Below are positions 43,363 through 50,955 of a stretch of DNA of 64,000 nt, piece after piece. Position 1 is the stretch's first letter, and every line of letters starts with the position of its first letter. Both the position numbers and the translations under genes were made by a program. The notes below the pieces were generated by a model, which saw nothing but the letters and a program-made list of their open reading frames with translations, was not told where the DNA came from and ran no database searches. Origin of the DNA: an uncultured Collinsella sp. (GTDB taxonomy: Bacteria; Actinomycetota; Coriobacteriia; Coriobacteriales; Coriobacteriaceae); assembly GCA_949287065.1 (NCBI GenBank), contig CASEEV010000012.1, positions 1-64,000 of the forward strand. The letters run 5' to 3'.

Positions 43363-45387
43363 CTACTCCTCGGGCGCGGGCTCGAGGGCGTCGATCTCGG
43401 CGAGCCACAGCGTGCTCGCGGCGTCGCTCGGCATGCGCCAGTCGCCGCGGGGCGACAGCGTGACCGAGCCCACCTTGGGCCCGTCGGGCAGACAGCTGCG
43501 CTTGAACTGCTGCGCGAAGAAGCGCCGGTAGAACGTGCGCAGCCAGGTCCACACGGTGCGCGCGTCAAAGGCCTCGCCCGTGCCGGCGCGCCGCGCCGCC
43601 TCGCCGGTCGCGGGCTTCTCGAAGGTACGCCGCGCCATGCGGTAGATCTTGCCGGGCGCAAAGCCAAAGCGCAGCACGTAGTACAGGAAGAAGTCGTGCA
43701 GCTCGTAGGGCCCCACGAGGTCCTCGGTCCTCTGGGCGATCTCGCCGTCCTTGGGCGGGAGAAGCTCCGGGCTCACGGGCGTGTCGAGAACGTCGAGCAG
43801 GATCTGCTCGGCTGCGCGGCCGCGCCCGTCGGTACCGCCGAGCTCGCCGGCGGCGTAGCGCACGAGATGGCGCACGAGCGTCTTGGGCACACTCGCGTTG
43901 ACGCCGTACATGCTCATATGGTCGGCGTTGTAGGTGGCCCAGCCGAGCGCGAGCTCCGAGAGGTCGCCCGTTCCCACCACGAAGCCGCCGACCTCGTTGG
44001 CGACGTCCATGAGGATCTGGGTGCGCTCGCGCGCCTGGCTGTTCTCGTAGGTCACGTTGGTAACGGACGGATCGTGTCCGATGTCGGCAAAGTGCTGCTT
44101 CACGGCAGGTCCGATGGGAATCTCGCGCACGGTCACGCCGAGGGCCTCTGCCAGACCGAGCGCGTTGCTGCGCGTGCGGCTCGTGGTGCCGAAGCCCGGC
44201 ATCGACACGGCGGTGATGCCCGCGCGGTCGAGCCCGAGGCGGTCGAAGGCGCGCACGCACACGATGAGCGCGAGCGTTGAGTCGAGGCCGCCCGAAACGC
44301 CGATCACCGCGGCGCGCGAGCCGGTGTGATGAAGGCGCGTGGCCAGGCCCTCGGTCTGCAGGCCCAGGATGACCTCGCAGCGCTCGCGCAGGTCATCGGT
44401 GGCGGCGGGCACGAAGGGGGCGCGCTCGAACGTGCGCGTCATGTGCCTCTCGTCAAAGACGTAGCCGAGCTCAAAGTCGGCGGCGAGGCAGGCGCACGGG
44501 TCGTCGGGGCTGGGGCGCCAGGTGGTGGAGCGGCGGCGCTCCTGGCGCAGGCGCTCGAGGTCGACGTCGGTAGCCGCCATGCCGTGCGCAAAGAGCGGCG
44601 TCTGCGCGAGCAGCGCGCCGTTCTCGGCCACGATGCTGTGACCCGAGAACACGAGGTCGGTGGTGGACTCGCCGAAACCGGCGTTGGCGTAGGCGTAGGC
44701 GCAGTACAGGCGGGCGCTCTGGTTGGAGACGAGCTGCCTGCGGTACGCCGCCTTGCCGATGACCTCGTCGGATGCCGAGAGGTTGAGGATGAGCGTGGCG
44801 CCGGCCTCGGCCATGTGCGTGCTCGGCGGGTCGGCCGCCCACAGGTCCTCGCAGATCTCGACGCCCACCACGAGGTCGGGCACGTCGAGCGCCTGGTACA
44901 CGAGCCCCGAGGCGAGAAGCGCCTCCTGCCCGGCGCAGGTCACGAGCAGCGGCTCCGAGGCGCTCGGCGCCGAGCGGAACCAGCGCTGCTCGTAGAACTC
45001 GCCGTAGTTGGGCAGGTAGGTCTTGGCCGTGAGGCCCATAAGCTCGCCGCGCACGCACACCGCGGCGCAGTTGTAGACCGCGTCGCCCGCGCACACGGGC
45101 AGGCCCACGGCAAAAAGGATCGGCAGGTCGGCCGTCTCGGCGAGAATATGCGCAAGAGCGCGCTCCGCCGCAGCGAGCAGAGCGCGGTCGTGGAAGAGGT
45201 CGCCGCAGGTGTAGCCCGTAAGGCAGAGCTCGGGCAGAACGAGCGCGCCCACGCCGTCCGCAGCCGCCTCGCGCACGGCGCCGAGCACGGCCGCCGCGTT
45301 GTTCTCGACGTCGGCTACGCGCAGCCCGGGCGCGGCAGCCGCCACGCGGAAGAAGCCGTCGTTGGTCGTATCGGTCCGGGAATTCAT
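43363..45387 (-). CDS. nadE: Glutamine-dependent NAD+ synthetase
   Basis: A 674-residue two-domain enzyme that amidates deamido-NAD with ammonia released from glutamine. N-terminal nitrilase-type domain: catalytic Glu in LPELCLTGYT, Lys in TAKTYLPNYGEFYE and Cys in GVEICEDLWA. C-terminal synthetase with the PP-loop GVSGGLDSTLALI (about 370-382), followed by PGFGTTSRTRSNA and EIPIGPAVKQHF. Length fits the long actinobacterial class. The ATG has GGCGAGG upstream. Confidence 0.96.
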   Translation of the reverse strand: MNSRTDTTNDGFFRVAAAAPGLRVADVENNAAAVLGAVREAAADGVGALVLPELCLTGYTCGDLFHDRALLAAAERALAHILAETADLPILFAVGLPVCAGDAVYNCAAVCVRGELMGLTAKTYLPNYGEFYEQRWFRSAPSASEPLLVTCAGQEALLASGLVYQALDVPDLVVGVEICEDLWAADPPSTHMAEAGATLILNLSASDEVIGKAAYRRQLVSNQSARLYCAYAYANAGFGESTTDLVFSGHSIVAENGALLAQTPLFAHGMAATDVDLERLRQERRRSTTWRPSPDDPCACLAADFELGYVFDERHMTRTFERAPFVPAATDDLRERCEVILGLQTEGLATRLHHTGSRAAVIGVSGGLDSTLALIVCVRAFDRLGLDRAGITAVSMPGFGTTSRTRSNALGLAEALGVTVREIPIGPAVKQHFADIGHDPSVTNVTYENSQARERTQILMDVANEVGGFVVGTGDLSELALGWATYNADHMSMYGVNASVPKTLVRHLVRYAAGELGGTDGRGRAAEQILLDVLDTPVSPELLPPKDGEIAQRTEDLVGPYELHDFFLYYVLRFGFAPGKIYRMARRTFEKPATGEAARRAGTGEAFDARTVWTWLRTFYRRFFAQQFKRSCLPDGPKVGSVTLSPRGDWRMPSDAASTLWLAEIDALEPAPEE

Positions 45388-45598
45388 AAGGGCCTCGCCT
45401 TCCCTCGGTCCGTTTTGCTCCCCTATGCTTGCTGCTCCCCACTCTATCAGAAGATACGGAGCAAGACGCAGCCGACGCGGCGCAGGAGCGCCTGGCCTGT
45501 TTTGGTGTCCGCGCCAAACCGCATACTCAAACGGGGCCCAAACGGGTATAGTTGCACAATTACGCGGTTCTTCGCGCGCCGAACGAAGAGGGGATCAC

Positions 45599-46402
45599 GT
45601 GCTCAAAGCCATCGCCTTTGATATGGACGAGACGCTGCTCAGCATCAACCTGAGCGTGTTTTGCTACGTGTACCTGCGCGACGAGGCGGGCCTTCTGGCC
45701 AGCATCGCCCGCAAGCACCCGCTTGCGTTTTTCGTGCCGTTCTCGCGCGCGTTTCTCGCGATGTTCGATGCCGACCGCACCGACGACCTCACCAACCGCG
45801 CGCTCTTTGACGCCGAGATCGAGCGCCGCTGCGGCGTTCCGCTCGCCGACCCCGTGATCGCCGACGCGCTGCGCTATTACGAGGAGTCCGTGCTGCCCGA
45901 GCTCAACGACCGCATGATCAACGCCCGCCCGCGCGAGGGCGCGCGCGAGGCGGTCGAGGGCGCGCTCAGCCGCGGCCTGCGCGTGGCGCTTCTCACCAAC
46001 CCGAGCTGCTCTGACGCTTGCATCCGCACCCGCATGAGGTGGGGCGCGATCGACGACCTGCCGTTCGAGGTCGTAACCACCATGGAGAACAGCACGCGCT
46101 GCAAGCCCAGCGCGCGCTACTACCGCGAGGCGCTTGCCCGTATGGGCCTCGAGCCCTCGGAGGTCATGATGGTGGGCAACGATCCCAAGCGCGACTTTGC
46201 CCTTCCCGACTGCGGGCTCGAAACCGCCTATGTTGGCTCCGGCTCGCCCGACCGGGCGTTTTGGCGCGGCCCCATGGCCGAGTTCTCCAAAAACATGGAC
46301 CGGGTCATTGAGCTCTGGGAGACCCGCGCCGCCGAGAAACTCAGCTCAAACGAGAGCGCGGGGCCAGGTGCCAAGCGCCGCGACGCGGCAAACGGCGACT
46401 GA
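45599..46402 (+). CDS. HAD-superfamily hydrolase
   Basis: A 267-residue phosphatase-like protein. Motif I is FDMDETLL (about 7-14), motif II LLTNPS (about 124), motif III Lys in CKPSARYY (about 166) and motif IV VGNDPKRDFALP (about 188). A cap domain lies between motifs I and II (about 25-110). The start is a GTG with AGAGGGG about 6 bases upstream; frame openness upstream lies inside nadE's control region. The substrate is unknown. It is convergent with the oxidoreductase gene and divergent from nadE. Confidence 0.88.
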   Translation: MLKAIAFDMDETLLSINLSVFCYVYLRDEAGLLASIARKHPLAFFVPFSRAFLAMFDADRTDDLTNRALFDAEIERRCGVPLADPVIADALRYYEESVLPELNDRMINARPREGAREAVEGALSRGLRVALLTNPSCSDACIRTRMRWGAIDDLPFEVVTTMENSTRCKPSARYYREALARMGLEPSEVMMVGNDPKRDFALPDCGLETAYVGSGSPDRAFWRGPMAEFSKNMDRVIELWETRAAEKLSSNESAGPGAKRRDAANGD

Positions 46403-46448
46403 CCCCGCAGCAAAAGCAGATAATCGCGCAACCAGGTGCTGCGCGCGC

Positions 46449-47429
46449 CTACGCCTCGTCTGCCGGGAAGCGCACCCCGGCGCTGAGGCGTCCCTTCGTC
46501 ATAACGCGCGACACCGCGACGCTGTGATCGAGCGCGCGGTAGCACGCCTCGAGGTCGCCCTTCTCCATGCCTTCGGCAAACGCGCGGAACTCGGGCTCAA
46601 AGCGAATGGGAGGGTTGGCGTCGTAGCGCTCCTCGGTGCCGTCGTTTAGATGCAGCAGCACCTCGCCGCACACGCCCGCGGGCGTGGTCTGCAGGATGTA
46701 GCCGTCGGTGCCCTGGATCACGTTGGTGAGCGGGGCGGCGCAGTCCTTGGCGGCAATGCACACGGCCTTGAAGGCGCCGTAGTCAAGCGAGAGCACGCCC
46801 GAGGTGTCGATGCCGCGCTCGACGTTGGCCGCGTACGCCACCCCTTCGGGCTCTCCGAACAGCCCGAGCGCGAACTCCACGTTGTAGAGCCCGAGGTCCA
46901 TGAGCGCGCCGCCCGCCTTGGTTGCATCAAACGCGGGGAGCACCGTGCCCGCACGGAAGGCGTCATAGCGGCTCGAGTACTGGCTGTAGTTGAGGCTCAC
47001 GATCTTGACCGTGCCGATGCGCGGCAAGAGCTCTTGAATCTTGATAAAGTTCGGCAGGTAAAGCGTTGTGATTGCCTCGTACAAGAAGAGCTTGCGCTCG
47101 CGCGCCAAGCGACTGAGCTCCTCGGCCTCCGCCACATTGCTCGCAATGGGCTTCTCGAGAATCACGCTCTTGCCCGCCTCGAGCGCCGCCTTGGCGTGCG
47201 AGAAGTGCACGTAGTTGGGAACGGCAACGTACACGGCGTCGATGTCGTCGCGCCCGAGCATCTCCGCGTAGTCGGTATAGACTGCGGCGCCGTACGGGTC
47301 GGCGATCTCGTGCGCCTTGTCTGAGCTCCGGGGCGTCGAACAGACGGCGACAACGTCCCAGCCCCACTCCCCTACATGCGGCACCACGTCGTGGGCAATC
47401 ATTCCTGTTCCGACGACTCCGAGTTTCAT
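46449..47429 (-). CDS. Gfo/Idh/MocA family oxidoreductase
   Basis: A 326-residue NAD(P)-dependent dehydrogenase-like protein. Rossmann start KLGVVGTGMIAHDVVPHV (GxGxxA/G), the EKPIASN motif (the family EKP, about 94-100) and a C-terminal alpha/beta domain with GGALMDLGLYNVEFAL. The substrate is probably a sugar or inositol derivative; it cannot be told. The ATG at 47429 has AGGAGA 6 bases upstream; an upstream extension of 30 residues is not family-like. Confidence 0.9.
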   Translation of the reverse strand: MKLGVVGTGMIAHDVVPHVGEWGWDVVAVCSTPRSSDKAHEIADPYGAAVYTDYAEMLGRDDIDAVYVAVPNYVHFSHAKAALEAGKSVILEKPIASNVAEAEELSRLARERKLFLYEAITTLYLPNFIKIQELLPRIGTVKIVSLNYSQYSSRYDAFRAGTVLPAFDATKAGGALMDLGLYNVEFALGLFGEPEGVAYAANVERGIDTSGVLSLDYGAFKAVCIAAKDCAAPLTNVIQGTDGYILQTTPAGVCGEVLLHLNDGTEERYDANPPIRFEPEFRAFAEGMEKGDLEACYRALDHSVAVSRVMTKGRLSAGVRFPADEA

Positions 47430-47454
47430 GGATCTCCTCTCTCCGAGGCATAGC

Positions 47455-47492
47455 AAAGCGACGGGCACATCATAGAGATGATTGCCCGTCGC
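47455..47492 (-). terminator. Terminator after argH and desulfidase remnant
   Basis: GCGACGGGCA-x-ATCAT and its complement (47458-47492) form a 15-bp stem with one mismatch and a 4-base loop, followed on the minus strand by TTTGC. Confidence 0.65.
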
Positions 47493-47558
47493 CGTCCGGT
47501 CTATTCCTTTGTGCTGCACGGCGGCCCAAAAAGCCGCGCGGCCCTGTGCCCGCTTCTC

Positions 47559-47718
47559 TCAGCAGCCCACCTCGGTCTTGCCGATCATGATGTTCAGGAT
47601 TTCGCGGTCCGTGGGCTGCATGCCGACACGGCCCACATAGGTTGCCCGAGCCGCAGACGATAACCACAGGCAGCGCGCAGCCGTTCATGCGCGCGGCGGC
47701 GCTGGCTGCATCGGGCAT
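47559..47718 (-). pseudogene. Remnant of L-cysteine desulfidase / UPF0597 (CyuA-like) gene
   Basis: Two pieces of one family remain, in different frames. The first (from the ATG at 47718) reads AAARMNGCALPVVIVCGSGN, the conserved substrate-loop region found in the middle of these roughly 430-residue proteins. The second, one frame over, reads YVGRVGMQPTDREILNIMIG, matching the family's C-terminal end, and stops at 47559. Everything before, and about 100 or more residues between, is missing. So this is a decayed gene with a large internal deletion ending in a frameshift. It sits 6 bases after argH and before a terminator. The family identification is from memory of conserved motifs. Confidence 0.75.
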
Positions 47719-47723
47719 CGTGA

Positions 47724-49151
47724 CTACGCTTCCCTCCCCATCTCGACCACCGGCGTGAGCGCGGCGAGCGCGGCCTCGTCGGCGGCATAGGCGGCCTCGG
47801 CCTTCTCGGACTGCTCGGCTACGCGCACAGGCGCGGTTCCGCCCTGCGTGGTGCGCGCCGCCGCAACGGCGTCGAGGTCGAGCGCGCCCGTGATGTCGGG
47901 CTCAAAGAGATCGCTCGCGGCCTTGAACTCCTCAAAGGGCAGGTCGGCGATATCGACGCCGCGCTTCTCGGCGGTAAGCACCAGATGCCCCACCACGGCG
48001 TGCGCCTCGCGGAAGGGCATGCCGCGCTTGGCGAGGTAGTCGGCCACGTCGGTCGCGGCGAGATGTCCCTTGTGCATCACGGCACGCATGCGGTCGGCGT
48101 TGACGGTCCAGGTGCTCACCATGCCGCGCATGACCGTCAGGCACTGGCTCAGGGTATGGGCGGCGTCGAGCGCACCCTCCTTGTCCTCCTGCATGTCCTT
48201 GTTGTAGGCGAGCGGCAGGCCCTTCAAGGTCACGAGCAGCTGCACGAGGTCGCCCACCACGCGGCCGGTCTTGCCGCGGATAAGCTCGGCGAAGTCGGGG
48301 TTCTTCTTCTGCGGCATGATCGACGAGCCCGTGGAGAACGCGTCGGAGAGCGTGATGAAGCCGAACTCCTGACTCGACCACAGCACGATCTCCTCAGACA
48401 GGCGCGAGAGGTGCACGGCCATGACCGAGCAGGCGTACTCGAGGTCGAGTAGGAAGTCTCGGTCCGAGACCGCGTCGAGGGAGTTCTCGATCACGCGGGC
48501 AAAGCCGAGGTCGCGCGCGGTCATCTGGCGGTCGAGCGGATAGCTCGTGCCGGCGAGCGCCGCAGCGCCGAGCGGGTTGGCGTCGGCGGCATCGAAGGCG
48601 GCGGCAAGGCGCGCGAAGTCGCGCTGGAGCATCCAGGTGTAGGCCAGCAGGTGGTGCGCAAAGAGCACCGGCTGCGCGTGTTGCAGGTGCGTCATGCCGG
48701 GCAGCACGGTCGTGCCGGCAGCCCGTGCGGCATCGAGAAGCGCGCGGCGCAGGCCCAGGTTCTGCTCCATGAGGTGCTTGGCGAGCGCCTTGGCGCCGAG
48801 GCGCGTGTCGGTGGCCACCTGGTCGTTGCGGCTGCGTCCGGTGTGCAGGCGCGCGCCCGCGTCGCCGATGCGGCGCGTGAGCTCGGCCTCGATGGACATG
48901 TGGATGTCCTCGTCGTTGATGTCGAAGGTAAAGTTGCCCGCATCGATGTCGGCCTGGATGCCCAGGAGCCCCTCGCGAATGGCGTCGGCGTCCTCTTGGC
49001 TGATGACGCCCTGTGCCGCGAGCATGGCCGAGTGTGCGATGCTCCCCGCGATGTCCTGGCGGTACAGCGCCTTGTCCACCGGCAGCGACGCGCCGAACTC
49101 CTGCGTGAGCTCGTCGACGCCCTCCTCAAACCGTCCACCCCACAGCGCCAT
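47724..49151 (-). CDS. argH: Argininosuccinate lyase
   Basis: A 475-residue enzyme of the fumarase/aspartase superfamily that splits argininosuccinate into arginine and fumarate. Motifs: ALWGGRFEEGVDELTQEFGAS, HTGRSRNDQVATDTRL (catalytic region), HLQHAQPVLFAHHLLAY and the signature GSSIMPQKKNPD. The ATG has AAAGGAG upstream. It lies downstream of argG, from which a terminator-like hairpin separates it. Confidence 0.97.
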   Translation of the reverse strand: MALWGGRFEEGVDELTQEFGASLPVDKALYRQDIAGSIAHSAMLAAQGVISQEDADAIREGLLGIQADIDAGNFTFDINDEDIHMSIEAELTRRIGDAGARLHTGRSRNDQVATDTRLGAKALAKHLMEQNLGLRRALLDAARAAGTTVLPGMTHLQHAQPVLFAHHLLAYTWMLQRDFARLAAAFDAADANPLGAAALAGTSYPLDRQMTARDLGFARVIENSLDAVSDRDFLLDLEYACSVMAVHLSRLSEEIVLWSSQEFGFITLSDAFSTGSSIMPQKKNPDFAELIRGKTGRVVGDLVQLLVTLKGLPLAYNKDMQEDKEGALDAAHTLSQCLTVMRGMVSTWTVNADRMRAVMHKGHLAATDVADYLAKRGMPFREAHAVVGHLVLTAEKRGVDIADLPFEEFKAASDLFEPDITGALDLDAVAAARTTQGGTAPVRVAEQSEKAEAAYAADEAALAALTPVVEMGREA

Positions 49152-49239
49152 GGCGCGCTCCTTTCGTGACTGTGCGCCAGCGGGCTCCGGGACACGGGGC
49201 CAGCGCGGCGCGCGTAAGCAGTTGATCTTCTTATCCTAC

Positions 49240-49271
49240 AAAAAAGCGCGCCCGGATGGAGCCGGGCGCGC
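49240..49271 (-). terminator. Terminator between argG and argH
   Basis: A 10-bp perfect stem (49246-49255 with 49262-49271) followed on the minus strand by TTTTTTGT. A good terminator, so argH may need readthrough or its own promoter. Confidence 0.88.
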
Positions 49272-49317
49272 CCTCTTCAAAACCGTTTCTCCGACCGGTG
49301 GCCGAGAAATTTAAAAG

Positions 49318-50547
49318 CTAGTGCACGGGCTGGAGGCCGGAGCCGGGGCCCTGAACGCGAGACCAGGTCTTGGACTGCAGGCCGTGCAGGTCGATGAAGC
49401 CGCGGGAAGCGGTGTGGTCGAAGGTGTCGTTCTCGTCGTAGGTGGCGAGGTTGTAGTCATAGAGGCTGTAGGGGCTGCGGACGCCGTCCATGAACAGGCC
49501 GCCGCGGCAGAGCTTCATGCGGACCTCGCCCGTGACGAACTGCTGGGTATAGGCGTTGTACGCGTCGATGGCGTTGCGATTCTGGCTGAACCACAGGCCG
49601 CGGTACACGGTGGAGGCCCACTCAACGTCGAGCTTGGCCTTCTCCTTGAGGGTCTCGGCGTCGAGGCAGAGGGTCTCGAGGGTGTGGTGCGCCTCGATGA
49701 GCAGAAGCGCGGCCGGGCACTCGTAGCACTCGCGGCTCTTGATGCCCACGACGCGGTCCTCGATCATGTCGAGACGGCCGTAGCCGTTTCGGCCGGCGAT
49801 CTCGTTGGCCTTGATGATGAGGTCGAGAAGCGGCATCTTCTCACCGTTGATGGAGCAGGGCACGCCCTTCTCGAAGCCGATGACCACGGTCTCGGGCTCG
49901 GCCGGGCAGTCCTCGGGGTTGGCCGTCATGGTCCAGATGTCGTCCGGCGGGGTGTTCCAGGTGTCCTCGAGCACGCCGCACTCGATGGCGCGGCCCCAGA
50001 GGTTGTCGTCGATGGAGTAGGGCTTCTTCTTGGTGGTGGGCACCGGCACGCCGTGCGCCGCGGCCCACTCCATCTCGGACTCGCGGCTGGTCAGATCCCA
50101 AATGCGCACGGGCGCGATGATCTGCAGCTCAGGGTCGAGCGCGCGGATGGAGGTCTCGAAGCGAACCTGGTCGTTGCCCTTGCCGGTGCAGCCGTGCGCG
50201 ACGTACTTGGCGCCGTACTCGTGGGCGATGTCGACGAGGTGCTTGGAGATCAGCGGGCGGCTGAGCGCGGAGAGCAGCGGGTAGACGCCCTCGTACTTGC
50301 CGTTGGCCCAGATGGCCTTGGTGAGGTACTTGTCGGCGTACTCGGCGCGCATGTCAACGGCCTCAGAGGCGTACGCGCCCATGTCGAGCGCCTTCTGCTT
50401 GATCCAGCTGAGGTCCTTCTCGTCCTGGCCCACGTTGCCGCAGATGGCGATGACGTCGAGGTTCTTCTCGACCTGCAGCCACTTGACGATGACGGACGTG
50501 TCGAGGCCGCCGGAATACGCGAGTACGACCTTGTCCTTCTCTGCCAT
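49318..50547 (-). CDS. argG: Argininosuccinate synthase
   Basis: A 409-residue enzyme joining citrulline and aspartate with ATP. The N-terminal PP-loop VLAYSGGLDTSVIVKWL, the HGCTGKGNDQVRFE aspartate/citrulline motif and VVGIKSRECYECPAALLL are typical. AGGAGG lies 6 bases before the ATG. A promoter with a TATAAT -10 and an ARG box lie upstream. Confidence 0.97.
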   Translation of the reverse strand: MAEKDKVVLAYSGGLDTSVIVKWLQVEKNLDVIAICGNVGQDEKDLSWIKQKALDMGAYASEAVDMRAEYADKYLTKAIWANGKYEGVYPLLSALSRPLISKHLVDIAHEYGAKYVAHGCTGKGNDQVRFETSIRALDPELQIIAPVRIWDLTSRESEMEWAAAHGVPVPTTKKKPYSIDDNLWGRAIECGVLEDTWNTPPDDIWTMTANPEDCPAEPETVVIGFEKGVPCSINGEKMPLLDLIIKANEIAGRNGYGRLDMIEDRVVGIKSRECYECPAALLLIEAHHTLETLCLDAETLKEKAKLDVEWASTVYRGLWFSQNRNAIDAYNAYTQQFVTGEVRMKLCRGGLFMDGVRSPYSLYDYNLATYDENDTFDHTASRGFIDLHGLQSKTWSRVQGPGSGLQPVH

Positions 50548-50661
50548 GGTTCCTCCTTTATGCTCTCCTGCCGAAGACCTGCGGGTAGTGCCCCGTGTGC
50601 CAAGACGCGCCCGGCGCTCGGCCTTGGGCAGGATCAGCCTCTTGGGTACGTGCTGCGCTGC

Positions 50662-50667
50662 ATTATA
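50662..50667 (-). promoter_or_regulatory. -10 element of argG promoter
   Basis: A consensus TATAAT on the minus strand, about 115 bases before the argG start; the -35 is weak, which would suit an activated or repressed promoter. Confidence 0.65.
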
Positions 50668-50725
50668 GCGCGGATTTGCATAACCTGCTATCGTTAACTC
50701 ATTCGCAACGATATTTGTTCGTGCT

Positions 50726-50743
50726 TATGCATTTTTGTGCATA
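50726..50743 (-). promoter_or_regulatory. ARG box (putative ArgR site)
   Basis: On the minus strand, TATGCACAAAAATGCATA fits the 18-base ArgR consensus TNTGNATWWWWATNCANA at all but one fixed position. It lies about 60 bases upstream of the argG -10. One further partial box may lie at 50676-50690. ArgR regulation is inferred. Confidence 0.7.
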
Positions 50744-50772
50744 CTTTAGGTTGATGTTCTCATATGGTTGAA

Positions 50773-50805
50773 TATCGGCGCGGTTATCGGCGCTTTTATC
50801 GGATA
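50773..50805. repeat. TATCGGCGC direct repeats in the argG-polA gap
   Basis: TATCGGCGC at 50773 and 50785, with a partial TTATCGG at about 50796, at 12-base spacing. The remaining bases of the 408-base gap 50548-50955 hold the argG promoter, the ARG box and the polA hairpin, and nothing else recognisable. Confidence 0.5.
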
Positions 50806-50898
50806 CGCAGAAGATGTGGACGTTCCGTCGCGACGGCGCCGCAACCCGCCGCCTGCGCACGATCCTTAAGCGCTCGCGCCGTGCTCCGGCCGTACGAG

Positions 50899-50940
50899 CC
50901 TGCGCCTGTGCCCGCATATCGAGCGGGGCGCAGGCGCAGG
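50899..50940 (-). terminator. Hairpin after polA
   Basis: CCTGCGCCTG and its complement (50899-50940) form a long stem with small bulges, about 16 bases past the polA stop. There is no T tract. Confidence 0.45.
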
Positions 50941-50955
50941 TTGCGAACCACTTCC

